From Parascedosporium putredinis (Eukaryota > Ascomycota > Sordariomycetes > Microascales > Microascaceae): a DNA stretch of 64,000 bases. Positions 48,099 to 59,313 of this stretch are shown piece by piece. Made by a program: the position numbers and the translations under genes. The notes beneath the pieces were generated by a model that saw nothing but the letters and a program-made list of their open reading frames with translations, ran no database searches and was not told the DNA's origin. The number at the start of each line of letters is the position of its first letter. Positions within the stretch are counted from its first letter, which is position 1. Location of the stretch: positions 1,736,001 to 1,800,000 of the forward strand of contig CASHTG010000018.1 of assembly GCA_949357655.1 (NCBI GenBank), in the 5' to 3' direction.

Positions 48099-49386
48099 CT
48101 ACTCGGATTCATCGTCGGAATCCTCCTCTTCGGCCTCTTCAAGCCAAACGAGGAAAGGCTCGGCGGCCTTTCGGACCTTCTTCGAGGTGGAAAGGTCAAC
48201 ATACTTCTTGCTGGCCTTGGTACCCCATTTCTTGATGACCTCCTCGCTGACGAGGTCGTGGTGGTAATACAGTTGCAAAATCTTGACAACTTGCTGAAGG
48301 AGCTCAGGCTTGTCCTTGCTGCTGAGGCCAATGAAGCGCTCGGTACCGCCGAGGAGAGAGCGCTCATGCTTGTCCGAGGTGATGAGCTTCTTGAGCATAC
48401 CGGCGCGCTTGGGGATTTGAGCGCAGATCTTGTCCGCATCAAAAATGGTCTGGACGAGAACCAGGAGAGTGCGGTGCTTGCCCTCAATGCCAAGTTCCTT
48501 GGCCTTGACGTAGATCTCGACATCGTCAACAGCATCAGCGCTTCCCTTCTTGGCAACCTGTTCCTGAATCCAATTTCCGAGAACATCATAAGGTGTCTCA
48601 ACACCGCCCTCTCCATCCTCGTCCTCGTCACCGCCAAAGGAAAGCTTCTGCTTGAACTCTTCGGGAAGTGAAGCCTGGCGGGCCTTGACAGCGGCCGCAC
48701 TCATGTCGACAGCCCACTCGTCCTCCTTGGATTCGGCTTCTTCGGCCGCTTCATAGGCCGACGCCTTTACCTTTTCGAACTCGTCGTCGCTGCCAGCGTC
48801 GACAGCGGGAGCGCCTTTGCCTCCGCTTCCGGAGCCGTCTGAGGCATCCTCACCGCCACTGCCGTGGCCGTTCTCGGTACCATTACCGTTCTGCTGCTGC
48901 TGCTTAGCCTTTCGAGCGGCCTTGCGCTCAGCCTTGTCCTTCTTGCCCTTCTTCGGCTGGTTCTTCAAGATGAAACCGCTGAGCTTCAATCTGATATCGA
49001 CATCGCTCCTCTGACCACAAGCCTTGCAGTCAAGAAGGATACGGTCGTCCTTGATTACGACATCGGTCTCGGGGTTCTTGCACTTCTTGCAAAGAACAAA
49101 CTTGGAGATGAAGCCATCAAGGTGATCCTGTAACTTGCCAGCCTCATGGGCGCCATTAATGATCCAGCGATCATCGGGGGTCAATGTTGGTCTGAGCGCC
49201 AAGCTCAAAACCGAAGTACTTGATGACGTAGGAGCCAGGGCGGGAGAGGGACTGGGCGACGCTGCTCAGGTTGACAATGACGGTCTTGATGCCGTTGCCT
49301 TTGCCTTCAATCTTGGTATGGAGCCTCTCCATCTTATAGCGATAGAAAACGTCGCTAACATCGCGACGAACGTTGATAAGAGCCAT
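48099..49386 (-). CDS. TIF5: Translation initiation factor eIF5 (one frame break)
   Basis: GTPase-activating protein for eIF2 in start-codon recognition. Start MALINVRRDVSDVFYRYKME at 49386, with the N-terminal arginine-finger region intact. Then KIEGKGNGIKTVIVNLSSVA, LSRPGSYVIKYFGFELGAQT, and after a break at CCCCC (49176-49180), DDRWIINGAHEAGKLQDHLD GFISKFVLCKKCKNPETDV. A four-Cys zinc ribbon is complete: CKKC and CKAC. A Lys-rich, Gln-rich, acidic linker leads to the W2-type C-terminal domain (YYHHDLVSEEVIKKWGTKAS) and the acidic AA-box end EPFLVWLEEAEEEDSDDESE. The break here steps by two bases or by one extra base; yeast and human eIF5 have one more residue at that point, so loss of two C from a seven-C run fits best (430 codons, 429 aa). 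High confidence. Confidence 0.94.
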
Positions 49387-52300
49387 GATTGCGGTATTGG
49401 CCGGGGGGCTGAGGATATATTTATGTATTGTTCAGCGATGGGCTAGTGGTTGGCAGATAGGTAGACTCGTTGGTCATACGCGTTGAAAGCAGGCCAGAAG
49501 GGAAAAGGAGAAAGGGCCGAGATGGCGATAGAATGCTAGAGAGCTTGGCAGGTTTAGGTCACTAACGGAAGTTAAAGTGACGGGCTGGATGGCATGAAAG
49601 CTCTTTTTGATTTGTCGTAGACGTTCAAGAGAACTGGCTGATAGGCGGAGCAGAAGGGGAGTTTACAACTCAGCGAGAAAAGGGGTGATCATAGGGAAAC
49701 CGTTAAAAGGCTTGTTCTGATGGTTAGGCATGAACTCTGTGGGGGAGCTTCAACCGACGGATTTCAGGTCAGGACTACTGGGCGTTGATATGCGAAAACG
49801 TCGCAGTCTGGTAGTGGAACGGTGTCGAAAGACAGGAATATTGTCGTGCTGATACATAAACTCTGCGTGTTGATGTACCAAACCCGTGATGTAGAAAGGG
49901 CGTTGCGTTTGATAGCGCACGATTCAAGTGGCGTAGTGGTGGGAAATGAGAAGCTGTCGTAATGTGAAGCACCAAAAGCGAGATGGGGGTTTCCTTCGAT
50001 GGCGAACAAGATCGGATTGGCGAGTTGTGTACCGAGGTAGGGTTGAGAAAAAGGAGGTGGAAGAAGAGCGGCAACGTCGATGGAAGTTTCGGTTGCTTCG
50101 TTGATGTCGTCAACAAGTTGAGATGCGAACTGGTCCTCTCACAGGCCGAGTTAGGCTCCAAAGGTTAGAGGGGCGAGTTGAGGCTCGCGGAGAGAGAGAA
50201 GAATCGAGTGTATGACAAAAACGTCAGACGTGATAAGGCGATGCTCTGGGTAGAAGATCGCGAAATAAAGATTTGGGTTTTGTTGGTGAAAAAGTTTTGG
50301 AAAAGGTTGGGGATGGGGAAGGGAGAAGTTGGAACAATAATCAGAGTCAAGCCGGGGGAAGCGGTTAGGCTGGGGGCGAAAAAGAAAAAGAACAAAAAAA
50401 GAAGAAAAAAAGAACAAAAAGAGGAGTCAGAAGCCAAGGCGAAAGCCGTGGAAAAGTTTTTTTCTCTTCTATTTTTTTGTTCCATGGCAGGCTTACCCCA
50501 CTGGGCAGGCGCGAATGAGAAGGGGTGGGGGCTCCTTGAGGGGAAAGGGGCACCCAATTTGATGAATGACGGACCGGAAATGGGGCCGCTAAAGCCCTCT
50601 CGTCAGTGGAAGTCGCCAGTCTAGAACGGGGCTCGCCGGGGCTCTCCCAGTTCGGAGAATACATTGAGGGCAGTTGCACTGAACAGACAGCTCAACAGTC
50701 ACTGGACTTTGTGCGTCCCTTGGCTCCCTTTCCCCGGCGAGTCGTCGCGCAACCAAGAATGCCGTAAAGTACCGCGACTTGATTGACATCACATCACATA
50801 GCGGGACAAGAGGGGACATCGTATCGAAAATCCGTCAAGAGGTGTTCAAATTGTGAGGGACGAATTATCGGCACAGCCTAGGTTAGAATTCGAACTAAAG
50901 TAGCTCTCCAACTTTGTGACAAGAGGATCCATTATCACATCAAATTTAGTCAATATCTTTCGTGTATCGCAAGTTGCCCTAATAAGCTGTGTCCCCCTCT
51001 TTCTTGCTTGACCAGGGCAAGCTCCAGGAACACCAGGCGGTTTCAAAAGCTTGAGCTCCGTCCGCTTCGACCTGCACAGGAAGCTGCCCCTACTTCAGTC
51101 CTGCCTCAAAACGAAGCCCTCTTAGTCTGAGGGTTGGGCATTGGCAGGGCTAAATTACAATTTAGCCCACTAGCAACACGTCAAGTGGTAACATAGGTAT
51201 TGCGATTTTCGCACACTGCTCCCTGGGTCGAGTCTTGTTCAACACCATGATCTATTGGATTCGACACCCTCATGATTGCGGTCGGCTTGCACAGGGCTGT
51301 GGACGGATCCAGGAGCGACTGACTTGACTCCGCAAACACACTTTGATTCTTTGTGCGCGGTTCCAGGCTTGCAGAGGCCTCAAGTTGATTCTGGTTGAGC
51401 TTTTCATTGACACGTGCTTTCCTTCTGCACGGCATGGAGGGGCCTTGGGCCTACGGCGGGGAGGAAGTATCGGTACCTAGGGTCTACCAGAAGCGGGTTC
51501 TTGGCTTCTTCACCTGCACCTGCACGGCATGCGTGGAACCTGAAGAGCTCTCTGGCTCGGTTCACGTCGCAACATTGCGCCAGACAATCGCAAACAGAAG
51601 GGGCCAAGGATAGAGGGGCCAAGGCAGGAAGGTAGGTTCCAGGTCGTGTTCCTTCCGTCCCCCTCGCCCAGGCCGGAGCCGGATACTTCAACGAGCGACT
51701 CACCCGATCCCACCTTGATGATAATAAGCGCAAATTCTCCCAGTGTCTTTGGGAACTCCGAAAATGGAGATCAATGATGATCGAGGGACCCATTCGAAAA
51801 GTTGAGTCGCTTTATTACTCCGTCTCTCTCTGAGTCGGAGATACCGGAGCTCACCACTTCCACCATTTTTTCATCAATCCCGCTCCTTCCCTCCCTTGAA
51901 CCGGCCCCTCTTTGCTCTTTATGCCGCGGACTTACGACGCGGGCATCTCGGCTTGAGTTGTCACAGCCCTGTTTGAGGAAGAGCAGCCGTGTAACCAAGC
52001 CAGCCACGACAAAACCGGCACATGAGGTTTGGAAGGTCTCGCAAACTGGCTTTAGTTAGTACATTTGATGTTAGGCGACCTCTTTTGCCTGCCAGTCAAA
52101 TTTCGTACCGCCAACAAAAAGCAACACAAGCGTGAAATGAAGGTGCACATATGTCTCACTCGAAGAACCAAAGAACACGTTGAAAATCGCTGGCCGGTGA
52201 TCGGCTGTAACCTCCCATAGCGAAGGGTGCTAGAGCAAAGGGTGGGTGTTGCCATGCCTGGCGGAGGTCTCGGAACGCGATTATCATTTGCATCAAGAAT

Positions 52301-52490
52301 AACTTGAGCATAAAATGACAACGCAACAAACAACACGTTGGCGCGCAGCCATTTGAAATTATTGGAAGGAAGCATTCCTCGGGTTTATCATGAAGAAAAG
52401 GGAATATGCACAAGGAAACATGCTGACAGACATCGAGATCGATTGAATACTGTCAAAAAGAACTATAAAAAAGAAAAAGAATGTTGAGAA
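49387..52490. other. Gene-poor 3.1 kb upstream of eIF5
   Basis: Contains the eIF5 promoter and probably a long leader (mixed purine runs near 50380-50430 and a T-rich run near 50455-50480). No protein or RNA gene recognised between here and the tRNA. Open frames on both strands are short or biased. Confidence 0.5.
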
Positions 52491-52586
52491 TGGTCAGTAT
52501 GAGGGTCGAACTCATGACCTTGGCATTTACTTGATAAGCCGGATAGCTTATTAGTACCACGCTCTAACCAACTGAGCTAACCGACC
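52491..52586 (-). tRNA. tRNA-Ile (anticodon AAU) with 22-nt intron
   Basis: On the minus strand: acceptor stem GGTCGGT pairs with ACTGACC (one G-T), D arm GCTC-AGTTGGTTA-GAGC, anticodon stem TGGTA/TGCCA, loop C-T-AAT-A-A, T arm ATGAG-TTCGACC-CTCAT, discriminator A. A canonical-position intron of 22 nt (52548-52527) lies after base 37. A box and B box (GTTCGA) are present, so pol III should transcribe it. Mature length 74 nt. Its 5' end is 6 bp behind the P450 stop codon on the same strand. Confidence 0.95.
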
Positions 52587-52592
52587 GCCGGT

Positions 52593-54511
52593 TTACTGGT
52601 GATTACGCTGCTGCTTGAAGTCGCTCAAATCTGAGTTGGCACCGCTGGCCGCCGGGCGGCTCGAGATTAGTTGGTCTGACATCGCCATATCGAAGTCGGT
52701 AGTCGAAGGGTCCGGCGTCGTTGTGTATCGAGAGTACACCTCCCTTAGCAAAGTCTTCATTTCCAAAAGTGCAAGGCTAAAGGCAAAACGTGTTCAGTCA
52801 CCGCAAGAAGAAAAGGACACATGGCAGCGAGAAAAACAAAGAAAGAAAAAAGGAAGAAGATGACGTACTGTTTTCCAATGCACCCCTACCTCCGGCTGCA
52901 AATGCAAACTGCAACCGCTTCCTATCCGCATCGCCTTCCGGATCTAACCACCGCTCTGGGTCAAAGGTTTCCGGGGCCGGAAAGACGTCTTCGTTGAGTC
53001 TATGGATAGAGTACGCTTGCGCGGAAACAATTGTCCCCCTGGCAATTTGTAGCCATCGAGTACTCTCCCCGGCGGGGACATATCTCGGCAAGGACATCGG
53101 AATGGCGGGGAAACACCTAAGTCCCTCCCATATCACGGCTTCCAAGTATGGCAGCTTGTCTAATGATTTGAGGGGATTTTCTCGCAGTTCCCTGTGAAGC
53201 TTTTCCTGGATGGAAAAAGACCGAGGTTGCGAGATTTCCCACATGAGGAAGCAAAGCCCATCGCCCGTCGTGTCAATGCCTGCTGCCATGTGATCGAGAC
53301 ACTCGGCAGCCATATCGAGCTGGTCGAGTTCCGACTTCTCGAGCATGCGCTTGAGAAGGGTAAAGTGTTCTGGATCGGGCTGTCTGCTCGCGTTCAACAC
53401 GAACTCGTCGGCCAAGGGTGTTTCGCGAGGCTTGGCGAGGAAGTAGAGCGCCTTGGAAATCAGCTTATGCGCTCTAGGGCTATAGAACTGGATAAGCCGG
53501 TCTAACATGAGAGCGTTAGCATGGGGTAACCTATCGTGGTAATTATAGCCACCTACTCTGCAAGCTGTCATCCGAAGCGACCTGATGCATCATTTCAGCA
53601 TGACCCTCATCTTGCAAGCAATTCGTTCCGTACGGGTGGAAGAGATGGTGTGTCACGCAGTCACAAGCGTAAGCGTGCAAACCTAGATATTTCCGCGTGA
53701 GGTCGCGTGAGCTCCCATTCCCTAGTTAAGAGGTAACTTCAAAGGGGAGTGGCTCTAACCACTTACACATCTATATATTCACACAAAGTCAGCCTCAAAA
53801 CCTGCGATTCTAGCCGTAGAGGAAGAATACTCGGCCACGATACCACGATACCACATAAAACATGGCTGACGTACAAAAATGTCAAGGCTCCGCCCGACCG
53901 ACTCCTCGCAGAGCTTGGTAAACAACCTGGCACGGTCTTGGATCCCCGAGGTTGAAACGGGGCGCATCACGTTGCTGTTGGCGTAGCGGTCTGCTAGTAT
54001 GCGTTTACGCTTCGCGTGCTGTGGTGCGATCAGTTTGAGAACATTAGGGCGCGGCGTTCCTGCTCTACGGAAACATAAATGCACTTACATCGCTCTTGTT
54101 CAAGGTCGTGAACATGGTTCTACGATGCTACGGTCAGCAGACGGCTCGGTGTTCGCGCTCTGTCGTCTTGATCTATTGGAACACACCTCCTTCCGTAAAC
54201 CTGGAAAAGGTCATAGAATTCCGTCTTATCATAGCCACTACCACCAGAACAGTAAATCTCCTTCACCGCCTCTGGTGATGTGAACGAGACCTCGCGAGGC
54301 CCAATCCTCACAACAGGGCCGTAGCGCACATGAAGCCCATGTATATACTCGCCGACGGCCCTTGAGCTCATTCCATTTCAGGAGAGCAGATGTAAAGACC
54401 GACGTCGCCGGACCTGGTACTTTGGCGATTGGAGATAGGATCCGGAGAACGACAGCGACAAGACCCACGGCGACGAGCACCCCGCCAGGAAGACGGGGAG
54501 AAAAGCAGCAT
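52593..54511 (-). CDS. Cytochrome P450 monooxygenase (several introns and frame breaks)
   Basis: Haem-thiolate monooxygenase, membrane-anchored on the ER; substrate unknown. Start at 54511 (MLLFSPSSW); a hydrophobic anchor GVLVAVGLVAVVLRILSP precedes the proline-rich KVPGPATS. Exon 1 to 54187, exon 2 54119-54089, exon 3 54018-53875, later exons from about 53682, last intron 52868-52777 (92 nt), last exon from 52776. Landmarks: YGPVVRIGPREVSFTSPEA, RKRILADRYANSNVM, HAYACDCVTHHLFHPYGTN, I-helix AGIDTTGD, ExxR as EGLR, FDPERW, and the haem loop FAFAAGGRG. As read, the haem cysteine is missing; one added G at about 52884 yields GCIGKH, joined by the last intron to LALLEMKTLLREVYSRY. Other breaks near 54493 (G run, two bases), 54372 and 53565. 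No neighbouring backbone enzyme is present. P450 confident; subfamily not assigned. Confidence 0.85.
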
Positions 54512-55279
54512 GGCGGGCAAGACGAAAAGAGGGCTCGGGCAGTCGTCCTCTACTATTCTAGAGTGTGCTCCTAGCGTTGCGTGTGTTGGTGTAAGATTGT
54601 TCCCAGTAAGAGATAAGAGGCCTGATAGGGCGGGTGTGGAGGGGTTGGTTGAAGTCGGGCACGTTATGGTGGGGCAGAGTTAATGTGATGGACTGAACCT
54701 TATCGATCCGTGCGGCAGTGGCGGGAGCGGTGGAGGGGTCAGGAAGAGCATTGCCTTTCAACGGCGGCCAACACCGGAGTTTATCGGCATACAGCGGGTC
54801 TCTTCACACCCGTTCAGTTCGGCAGCCTCCCGTAAACCATGTGGCCGTTGAAATCGCAGGCTGGACGGCACGGCGCATAAGAAGGAGGAGAAAAAAATCA
54901 TATTGAATCAATAATAGGAATAGCAATACCACAACGGCACTCGTCGCTGTATTCCCCTGCCTCTGAACTCGATGAAAATGAAAACGAAACAAAGACACCC
55001 ATGGATCCTTGATAGAACATTCGCCATCCACCAAAAGCTGGACGCTTCACACACCATGACCTTTCGATAATAACATTGAACCCTGATACCGAGTGGCACG
55101 CCAGCACTGCCCTTCCTCATTACCTAAGTGCGAACATCAATATCATGCTCAAAAGTTAGGAGCAAGTGTCTGAGAGTCGCTGGACCACCAGACGAATTTC
55201 CGAGAAGACAGCCCCTCCAGCGCATCGCAGCAGGTGAAGTAAAAGCAAGAAAATGGGCCAATCCCTTGGTGGGAGGATT
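54512..55279. other. Spacer between two minus-strand genes, no gene seen
   Basis: P450 promoter and 3' flank of the next gene. No coding signal beyond short frames. Confidence 0.5.
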
Positions 55280-57780
55280 CTACCAAGGTTCATCTGATGG
55301 CGGCCTCCTCGTCGAGTTGTGTGAGCCACTGGGGCCCCATGAATCCCACTGATCACCGCGCGCGGCTCCTGTCCGCTCCCAGAAAGATCATCCCACGAAC
55401 CGGGCATCCTTGACCTTGGTTGAGCCTTATTTTCACCAGTTCCATCCGCACCCCAGCCTGGAGGGCTTCCATCCGCACCATAAACATTGTTATCTCGGTT
55501 GATCTGGGAGGCCCTACCATATCCTGTTGAGTGGTTCCTGCCGTCGTGCTGCCACTCTTGGTGGAATTCATTGTTGGACCCATGCATACGCGGGTCGCGA
55601 TGAGAGTTACCATGCGAACCCCATGCACCATTGTCGCCAGTATTGCCCCATGCAGATCCGGCTCTACCATGGCTATCTTGCTTCCTAGATCCAGATCCAC
55701 CCTGGTTGTCGTTACCCCATCCACCTGCTCCTGAGTGAGATGCAGGAGCGTTCCAGTGATCGGATGGCTTCGGAGCATTGCTAGCCCACCCATTTGGGGC
55801 ACTGTCCGGTCGCCCGTGATTTCCACCGCCGCTTGCCCAACCGTCGCCGCGGTTCGAGCTGCGTGCTGTTGTATTTTGTTGATGAGATGGCTCCCGCCAT
55901 TGCGAACCTCGTGCACCTTGGTGGTCTGGCACCGCATTGTTACTGTTATGGCTAGACTTGGGTGGAGGGATGGCACCCCACATGTCTGGGGAGTCTCCTT
56001 TCTTACCTTGGGAATTCGTATGGTTGGGCTTGTCTTTTATTCCCCAAAGGCCATGACTACTATCCCTCTTAGGCATACCTTCCTGTGGCCGACTCCAGCC
56101 GTCGTTTTCAACCTCGTGAGATCGTGGCCGAGCAGGGTTCTGAGGCTGATTTTGTGGGTGCCCCGCCATGTACTGGGGATAAGGATAAGGTTGGCTGGGT
56201 CCGAATGCTGGATGAACAGGCATCAAATGCGGATACGGCGGGTACGGGAGATGATAACCGCCCGCTTCGGCACCAGGACCGGAGTAGATTCTACCCTGTG
56301 GCCCCTGGAAATCGCCACCTCGGCCCATCTGCGGAGGAGGATGAAAGGGCCATTCTGGGGGAGGGGCGAGTCCATCACGATGCGGGCCACTGGGAGGGCA
56401 CGAACCACTATTTGCCGCTGTGGCATGAGGATTATCGTTTTTGGGACAAGGCTTGTCATTCTGTGTCCCGGATGTCGAGTCGTGATATATGCGCAGAATC
56501 TTCTGGTCCTTGTCTATGAATGCATTGGGCTTCGGATCCCCAGGTCCCGCCACAGCGTGTTCCACTTGCATGACTTCGCCTTGAGCTGTCTGGAATGAAT
56601 TTGAGGGTGCATCAGGCGGGAGCGTGTCGGAGGGCCCAGGGGCAGGTCCCGAGGGCTTTTTCTGCTTCTTATTTTGAGGCGTGTTTGAAGGTTGAGCTCC
56701 ATCCTTCCCCTCGCCCTTTCCCTCACCCTTCCCCTCACCCTTCCCATCGCCCTTCCCCTCGCCAGTCGTGGCCTTCTTCTTTTTGCCCTTCTTTTCCTTC
56801 ATTTTCTCATCCTCGTCCTCTTCTGTGCTGCTTTTCGTTGTACAATGAGATGAATCGCTTTCGCTCTCCCCATCTGTCGAGGAGTTGTCCGAGGAAGAGG
56901 AGCGGCTTTTTCTCAGCCCGACTTTCAGTGGGCGGATCTGATCTTGACCGCCGCTTCAGCTTTCGCCTTGGTGCTTTGGGCTCCTTTTGTATCTCCGAGT
57001 GGATCCGGAGGAGCTACTGTCACTGCTACTTTCATCGCTACTCTCTGATTCGGATGAGCTTGATGGGCTGTCGTATCTTGAACTTCTACTCTTCCGTTTT
57101 TGAAGCCTGTAGCGGATCTTAGAGTTTCGTCGTTTCCGCGACGAGGATGTGTCCGACCCGCTCGTGGAAGATTCACTGGAATATACCGCAACCTGCCCCT
57201 AACCAATAAATCCGGTCTGTCTGAATGCTCGTCCGACATACTATCGGCATCAAAAGAAGAATACAGCCTAGGAGAAAGTCGCTTCCTACGCCTTCCCTGA
57301 TTCCTCAGCGCGCCCAAATTGCCTGAGCTTTGTTTTAGAGCGGATTTCAACGGAGTTTCGAACCTAACTTTCTTAGTGCTTGCAGCCGACTCAGAGTCGC
57401 TCGTAGTAGGGGGTTCGGGATCTGAGTGGTAGTTCGTCTCCGGGGATAGCTGACGGTAACGCAATCCATATCTGACTCATCGTCGGTGGTGACCTCGAGC
57501 CTCATCACCGACTTGGTCTTGGGAGGGGCATTTTCTTCAGTTGTGTCGGTTCCGGGCCCAGTGTCTTCAGAGGTTGCTCCAGCTTCGGCTTCGGGTGCGA
57601 CTTCAGGTGCAGGTTCGGGCTCCGGTTCGGGTTCTGGTTCAGGTTCAGCGGCGCCCTTTGCCTCTTTGCCTCCTGGCGGAGTCTACGCTTCTCCGCCCTA
57701 TCAAAGGCGCTGTCGATGCTTGTACCAGCCGCCCATTCACAGAAGAACGAAGGCTTGAACAGCGGCTCTCGCCGAGCCAT
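55280..57780 (-). CDS. Low-complexity Ser/Glu/Gly-rich protein with GW-rich tail (multiple frame breaks)
   Basis: No named family recognised. Start MARREPLFKPSFFCEWAAGT at 57780, the only globular-looking part, with IDSAFDRAEKRRLRQEAKR. Then, in successive -1 frames: a Glu-Pro repeat (EPEPEPEP), a Thr/Glu segment, RYRQLSPETNYHSDPEPPTT, KKVRFETPLKSALKQ (an RVxF-like KVRFE, possible PP1-docking site), a Ser-rich stretch with RS dipeptides, SSTEEDEDEKMKEKKGKKKK, GDGKGEGKGEGKGEGKDG, a long Pro/Gly/Asn/Trp-rich region with repeated GGW/WG (WGNDNQGG, WGNTGDNGAWGSHG), ending QWDSWGPSGSHNS and EPW before TAG 55282-55280. At least four breaks; total length needs 1, 4 or 7 extra bases. Disordered, likely RNA- or chromatin-associated by composition only. 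Confidence 0.55.
56701..56762. repeat. Tandem 12/18-nt repeat coding (Lys-Gly-Glu-Gly)n
   Basis: Plus-strand CCCTTCCCCTCA units repeated about four times. They encode alternating KG/EG repeats of the low-complexity protein. Such repeats commonly change in copy number. Confidence 0.8.
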
Positions 57781-58488
57781 GGTGAAAAGTTGTGGGCTTT
57801 CCCTATCGTGTTTGAGTAGGACGTGGTATTGGTTTTCTCGCGGTTGTGTGTGTGGTCCTTGCGACGGTGATGGATGTGGGAGATGGGTTAGCAGGGAAGA
57901 AGAAGATGGATTGGTTCCTGGGCGTATGTGGGAAATATATATACCTGCTGTGGCATTTGGAAGGCTCGATGGAAACAAATGGCGAGCAATTCCAACTGGA
58001 GCACGGTTCTGCCCCGTCAGACGGGGAAGGCGCAACCGCACCACTATTATTTCCATCTGACTTAAACCCATCGATTGACGCAGGGTATGCGTGGTTTGAC
58101 TTTATTCAAGGAGGAGTTGGGAGTCTAGTTCTACAAATCTTCCTCGAGCATCATGCCTTCCCAAGTAAGAAGAGGCCGATACTGTATGAATGAGGTTGTG
58201 GACTTCTCAGCCCGAGAAGTCGGAGGATTCGTGACAGCACAGGAAGCTTTTGCTACTTTGCTCTATCAATAATCAGAAGACAAGGAAAGCGGCTTGAATA
58301 GCGCCGACAACCAGCAAAAGCAAAAGAATAAGAGTCCTCTGTAAGGATATTGATTGAGTGGCCACTAGTGATATAGCGTACAATAAACGCGGGCTGAAAA
58401 GGCAGCCGAACGACAAAATGCTTCCGCCCAATGATAGATATAGACAGTCAAGGAAAGAGGGGAATGAAATATTCCCTTGGAAACAGAA
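57781..58488. other. Spacer between minus-strand genes, no gene seen
   Basis: Holds the promoter of the low-complexity gene and the 3' flank of dephospho-CoA kinase. No gene recognised. Confidence 0.5.
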
Positions 58489-59313
58489 TCAGAGCTTCGA
58501 AGCAATCTCCTTCTCCTGCGCCGCCCACTTCTCATTAATCTTGCCGTTGTTCCAGTATTCCCAAGCGCCCTTGGCCGCAGCCACGGGCGGGCAGGCAAGC
58601 AACAACCAGGCCCACCAGCTCGGGCTCGCATTCTCCAGCTCTCTGATGGCTTCGTCGATGGTCTTCTTCAATTCCTCCTTGGACCCGTCGTTGAGTAGTA
58701 CCACGCCACGGCCGGAGCCCCTCGACGCGCAGCGTTTCGCCTTGACCCTGACATCGCCTTGGCTGCGCACTCTGTTCTCGGCGTCCTCCCGCGTGAGGTG
58801 CGTGTCGCGGTCCATCAGCCTCTGCATCTGGATCTCTGGATCTGATACCGAAACGACCATGACCGTCCCGCATAGCTTGTCCATGCCGGCTTCAAACAGG
58901 AGCGGCACGTCGAGGATGACTGCCCAGTAGCCCTTGAAGTAGGCGGTTAGGATGGCCTTGTACATCGCCGTCCTCACAGCGGGGTGTACGATGCCGTTCA
59001 AGACCCCTCGGTCCTTCTTGCGCTCCTCGGTGTCGCCGAAAACCCTCCTGCCCAAGGCCGGCCTATTCAGGGGCCTTCCTTTGCCGTCAGGGCCGTTCTC
59101 CGGCATCTCATCCGAGGCAGGAACAAGTAGTTCAGGTGTCGTAGGCCCAAAATACTTGACAATGGCGTTGTACCCACTAGTTCCGGGCTCTACGACCTTC
59201 CGCGCGAGAACATCTGCGTCGATGATCGGGAGGGAGTATGGAGGGGCTCCTAAGATGGATGACACAGTTGACTTGCCGGTCGCAATAGACCCCGTTAGAC
59301 CGATGAACAACAT
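58489..59313 (-). CDS. CAB5: Dephospho-CoA kinase with C-terminal hydrophobic segment (intact)
   Basis: Catalyses the last step of CoA synthesis, phosphorylating the 3'-hydroxyl of dephospho-CoA with ATP (yeast Cab5). Intact single exon, 275 codons, start MLFIGLTGSIATGKST with the P-loop at residues 8-16. Other family marks: IIDADVLARKVVEPG, GRRVFGDTEERKK, LNGIVHPAVR, VILDVPLLFEAGMDKL, VMVVSVSDPEIQMQRLMDRD and HLTREDAENRVRSQ. After the kinase fold comes ELENASPSWWAWLLLACPPV, a roughly 17-residue hydrophobic stretch, then a short charged tail NEKWAAQEKEIASKL. The stretch could be a membrane anchor, as inferred for fungal and some animal homologues; bacterial enzymes lack it. No frame break. 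High confidence. Confidence 0.94.
   Translation of the reverse strand: MLFIGLTGSIATGKSTVSSILGAPPYSLPIIDADVLARKVVEPGTSGYNAIVKYFGPTTPELLVPASDEMPENGPDGKGRPLNRPALGRRVFGDTEERKKDRGVLNGIVHPAVRTAMYKAILTAYFKGYWAVILDVPLLFEAGMDKLCGTVMVVSVSDPEIQMQRLMDRDTHLTREDAENRVRSQGDVRVKAKRCASRGSGRGVVLLNDGSKEELKKTIDEAIRELENASPSWWAWLLLACPPVAAAKGAWEYWNNGKINEKWAAQEKEIASKL

Noticed and set aside
51404..51793. Minus-strand open frame of 129 codons
   Set aside because: Proline/arginine-biased text with no motif; no neighbour or splice signal supports it.
52593..59313. A secondary-metabolite cluster around the P450
   Set aside because: Neighbours are a tRNA, a low-complexity protein and CoA metabolism; no synthase, transporter or regulator is present.
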